The position numbers were made by a program, and so were the translations under genes. DNA of 64,000 bases from Micavibrio sp. (GTDB lineage Bacteria; Pseudomonadota; Alphaproteobacteria; Micavibrionales; Micavibrionaceae). Shown piece by piece: positions 63,557-64,000 of the stretch. Each line of letters starts with the position of its first letter. The stretch's first letter is position 1. The stretch covers positions 124,001-188,000 of the forward strand of contig JALSJP010000001.1 in NCBI GenBank assembly GCA_026989265.1. The letters are read 5' to 3'. Below the pieces are notes generated by a model. That model made no database searches and was not told the origin of the DNA. It saw nothing but the letters and a program-made list of their open reading frames with translations.

Positions 63557-64000
63557 TTAACCAAATTTTTTAATAATATAATCCTCAAGCAAGCCTTGAA
63601 ACTCGCCCGCGATATTATCACCGCGCAGCGTATGAGTTTTCTTACCGTCCATAAATACGGGCGCAATTGGGCTCTCGCCGCTTCCCGGAAGGCTTATACC
63701 AATATCGGCGTGCTTGCTTTCGCCTGGGCCGTTAACGATGCATCCCATCACAGCTATTTTAAGCTCTTCAACGCCGATATACTTACCTGACCATATAGGC
63801 ATTTGCAAGGTGATATAGTTTTGAATATCTTGGGCAAGCTCTTGAAATACAGTGCTGGTTGTGCGCCCGCAACCAGGGCAAGCTGTAACTTCAGGGGCAA
63901 ATGACCTTATATTCAAGGCTTGCAAAATCTCCTGACATACGCGCACTTCTAATGTTCTATCGCCGTTTGGCTCTGGCGTTAGAGACGCTCTAATAGTATC
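63557..64000 (-). CDS. ispG: IspG (GcpE), 4-hydroxy-3-methylbut-2-enyl diphosphate synthase (N-terminal part beyond window)
   Basis: Iron-sulfur enzyme of the MEP pathway. Only the C-terminal 147 residues are in the window: [15 protein letters not shown] at the right edge, then the cluster ligands in [10 protein letters not shown] and [19 protein letters not shown] (three cysteines), typical of the C-terminal domain. The frame is open to base 64000, so the gene continues beyond the window. 21 bases separate it from ald. Together with dxr it marks the MEP pathway. Confidence 0.95.
   Translation of the reverse strand, partial: DTIRASLTPEPNGDRTLEVRVCQEILQALNIRSFAPEVTACPGCGRTTSTVFQELAQDIQNYITLQMPIWSGKYIGVEELKIAVMGCIVNGPGESKHADIGISLPGSGESPIAPVFMDGKKTHTLRGDNIAGEFQGLLEDYIIKKFG

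Noticed and set aside
1-64000. CRISPR array, rRNA operon, integrase, transposase, toxin-antitoxin or defence genes
   Set aside because: No regularly spaced repeats, rRNA-like sequence, or recognisable proteins of these classes were found on either strand.

Overview
The window comes from an AT-rich alphaproteobacterium (about 40% G+C by eye) whose order I cannot fix. The lineage call rests on gene neighbourhoods and family types typical of that class: nuoN-birA-coaX-rnj-proS-lolC-lolD, a PopZ-type polar organiser beside valS and pcm, a TIGR02302/DUF4175 membrane protein after lysA, and ftsE-ftsX-ydcF-plsC-DUF2125 leading to a cyclohexadienyl dehydrogenase. NuoE also carries the alphaproteobacterial/mitochondrial type of C-terminal tail. 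Lysine, methionine, aromatic amino acid, purine, isoprenoid and cofactor genes argue against a severely reduced endosymbiont.

Layout. 1-554: 3' part of ubiG. 538-7878 (minus): rpsB-tsf-pyrH-frr-uppS-cdsA-dxr-rseP, the classical translation/envelope cluster. 8016-19857 (minus): dnaE, recR, lolA, lolD, lolC, proS, RNase J, coaX, birA, with one plus-strand phage-like gene wedged between dnaE and recR. 20125-39393: the complex I genes, broken into nuoA-F (34648-39393) and nuoG-N (20125-30289) by a plus-strand purSL-purQ pair and a minus-strand membrane protein. A MazG-like NTP pyrophosphatase gene is translationally coupled between nuoG and nuoH. 39526-46249 (minus): a sugar-nucleotide epimerase, rplK-rplA (separated from nusG and rplJL-rpoBC), valS, popZ-like, pcm. 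46420-50211: tRNA-Cys, tRNA-Asn, amn and etfBA. 50320-59356: tlpA-like, lptM-like lipoprotein, lysA, DUF4175 protein, DUF3426 zinc-ribbon protein, ftsE, ftsX, ydcF, and a fused PlsC-DUF2125 gene. 59362-64000: tyrA-type dehydrogenase, chorismate mutase, metA, tRNA-Asp, ald and the 3' part of ispG.

How the genes fit together. Most of the window is household machinery for translation (S2, L1, L11, EF-Ts, RRF, ProRS, ValRS), replication and repair (DnaE, RecR), respiration (complex I, ETF), envelope biogenesis (CdsA, UppS, RseP, Lol system, FtsEX, PlsC) and biosynthesis. Long minus-strand runs with overlapping or abutting genes suggest a few long operons.

There is no integrase, transposase, CRISPR array, rRNA operon or defence island. 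I do not see a complete new multi-gene system. The points that stand out are: (1) a foldback element between nuoN and birA whose 23-bp arm covers the birA start codon; (2) the purSL-purQ insertion that splits the nuo genes, and the MazG-like gene inside the nuo run; (3) an archaeal/eukaryotic-type ProRS; (4) an orphan phage-type gene with its own promoter and terminator; (5) an orphaned rplKA operon with a structured leader; and (6) several lineage-specific tails and fusions (NuoH, LolD, S2, DUF3426 overprint, PlsC-DUF2125). No stretch longer than about 280 bases lacks a gene.
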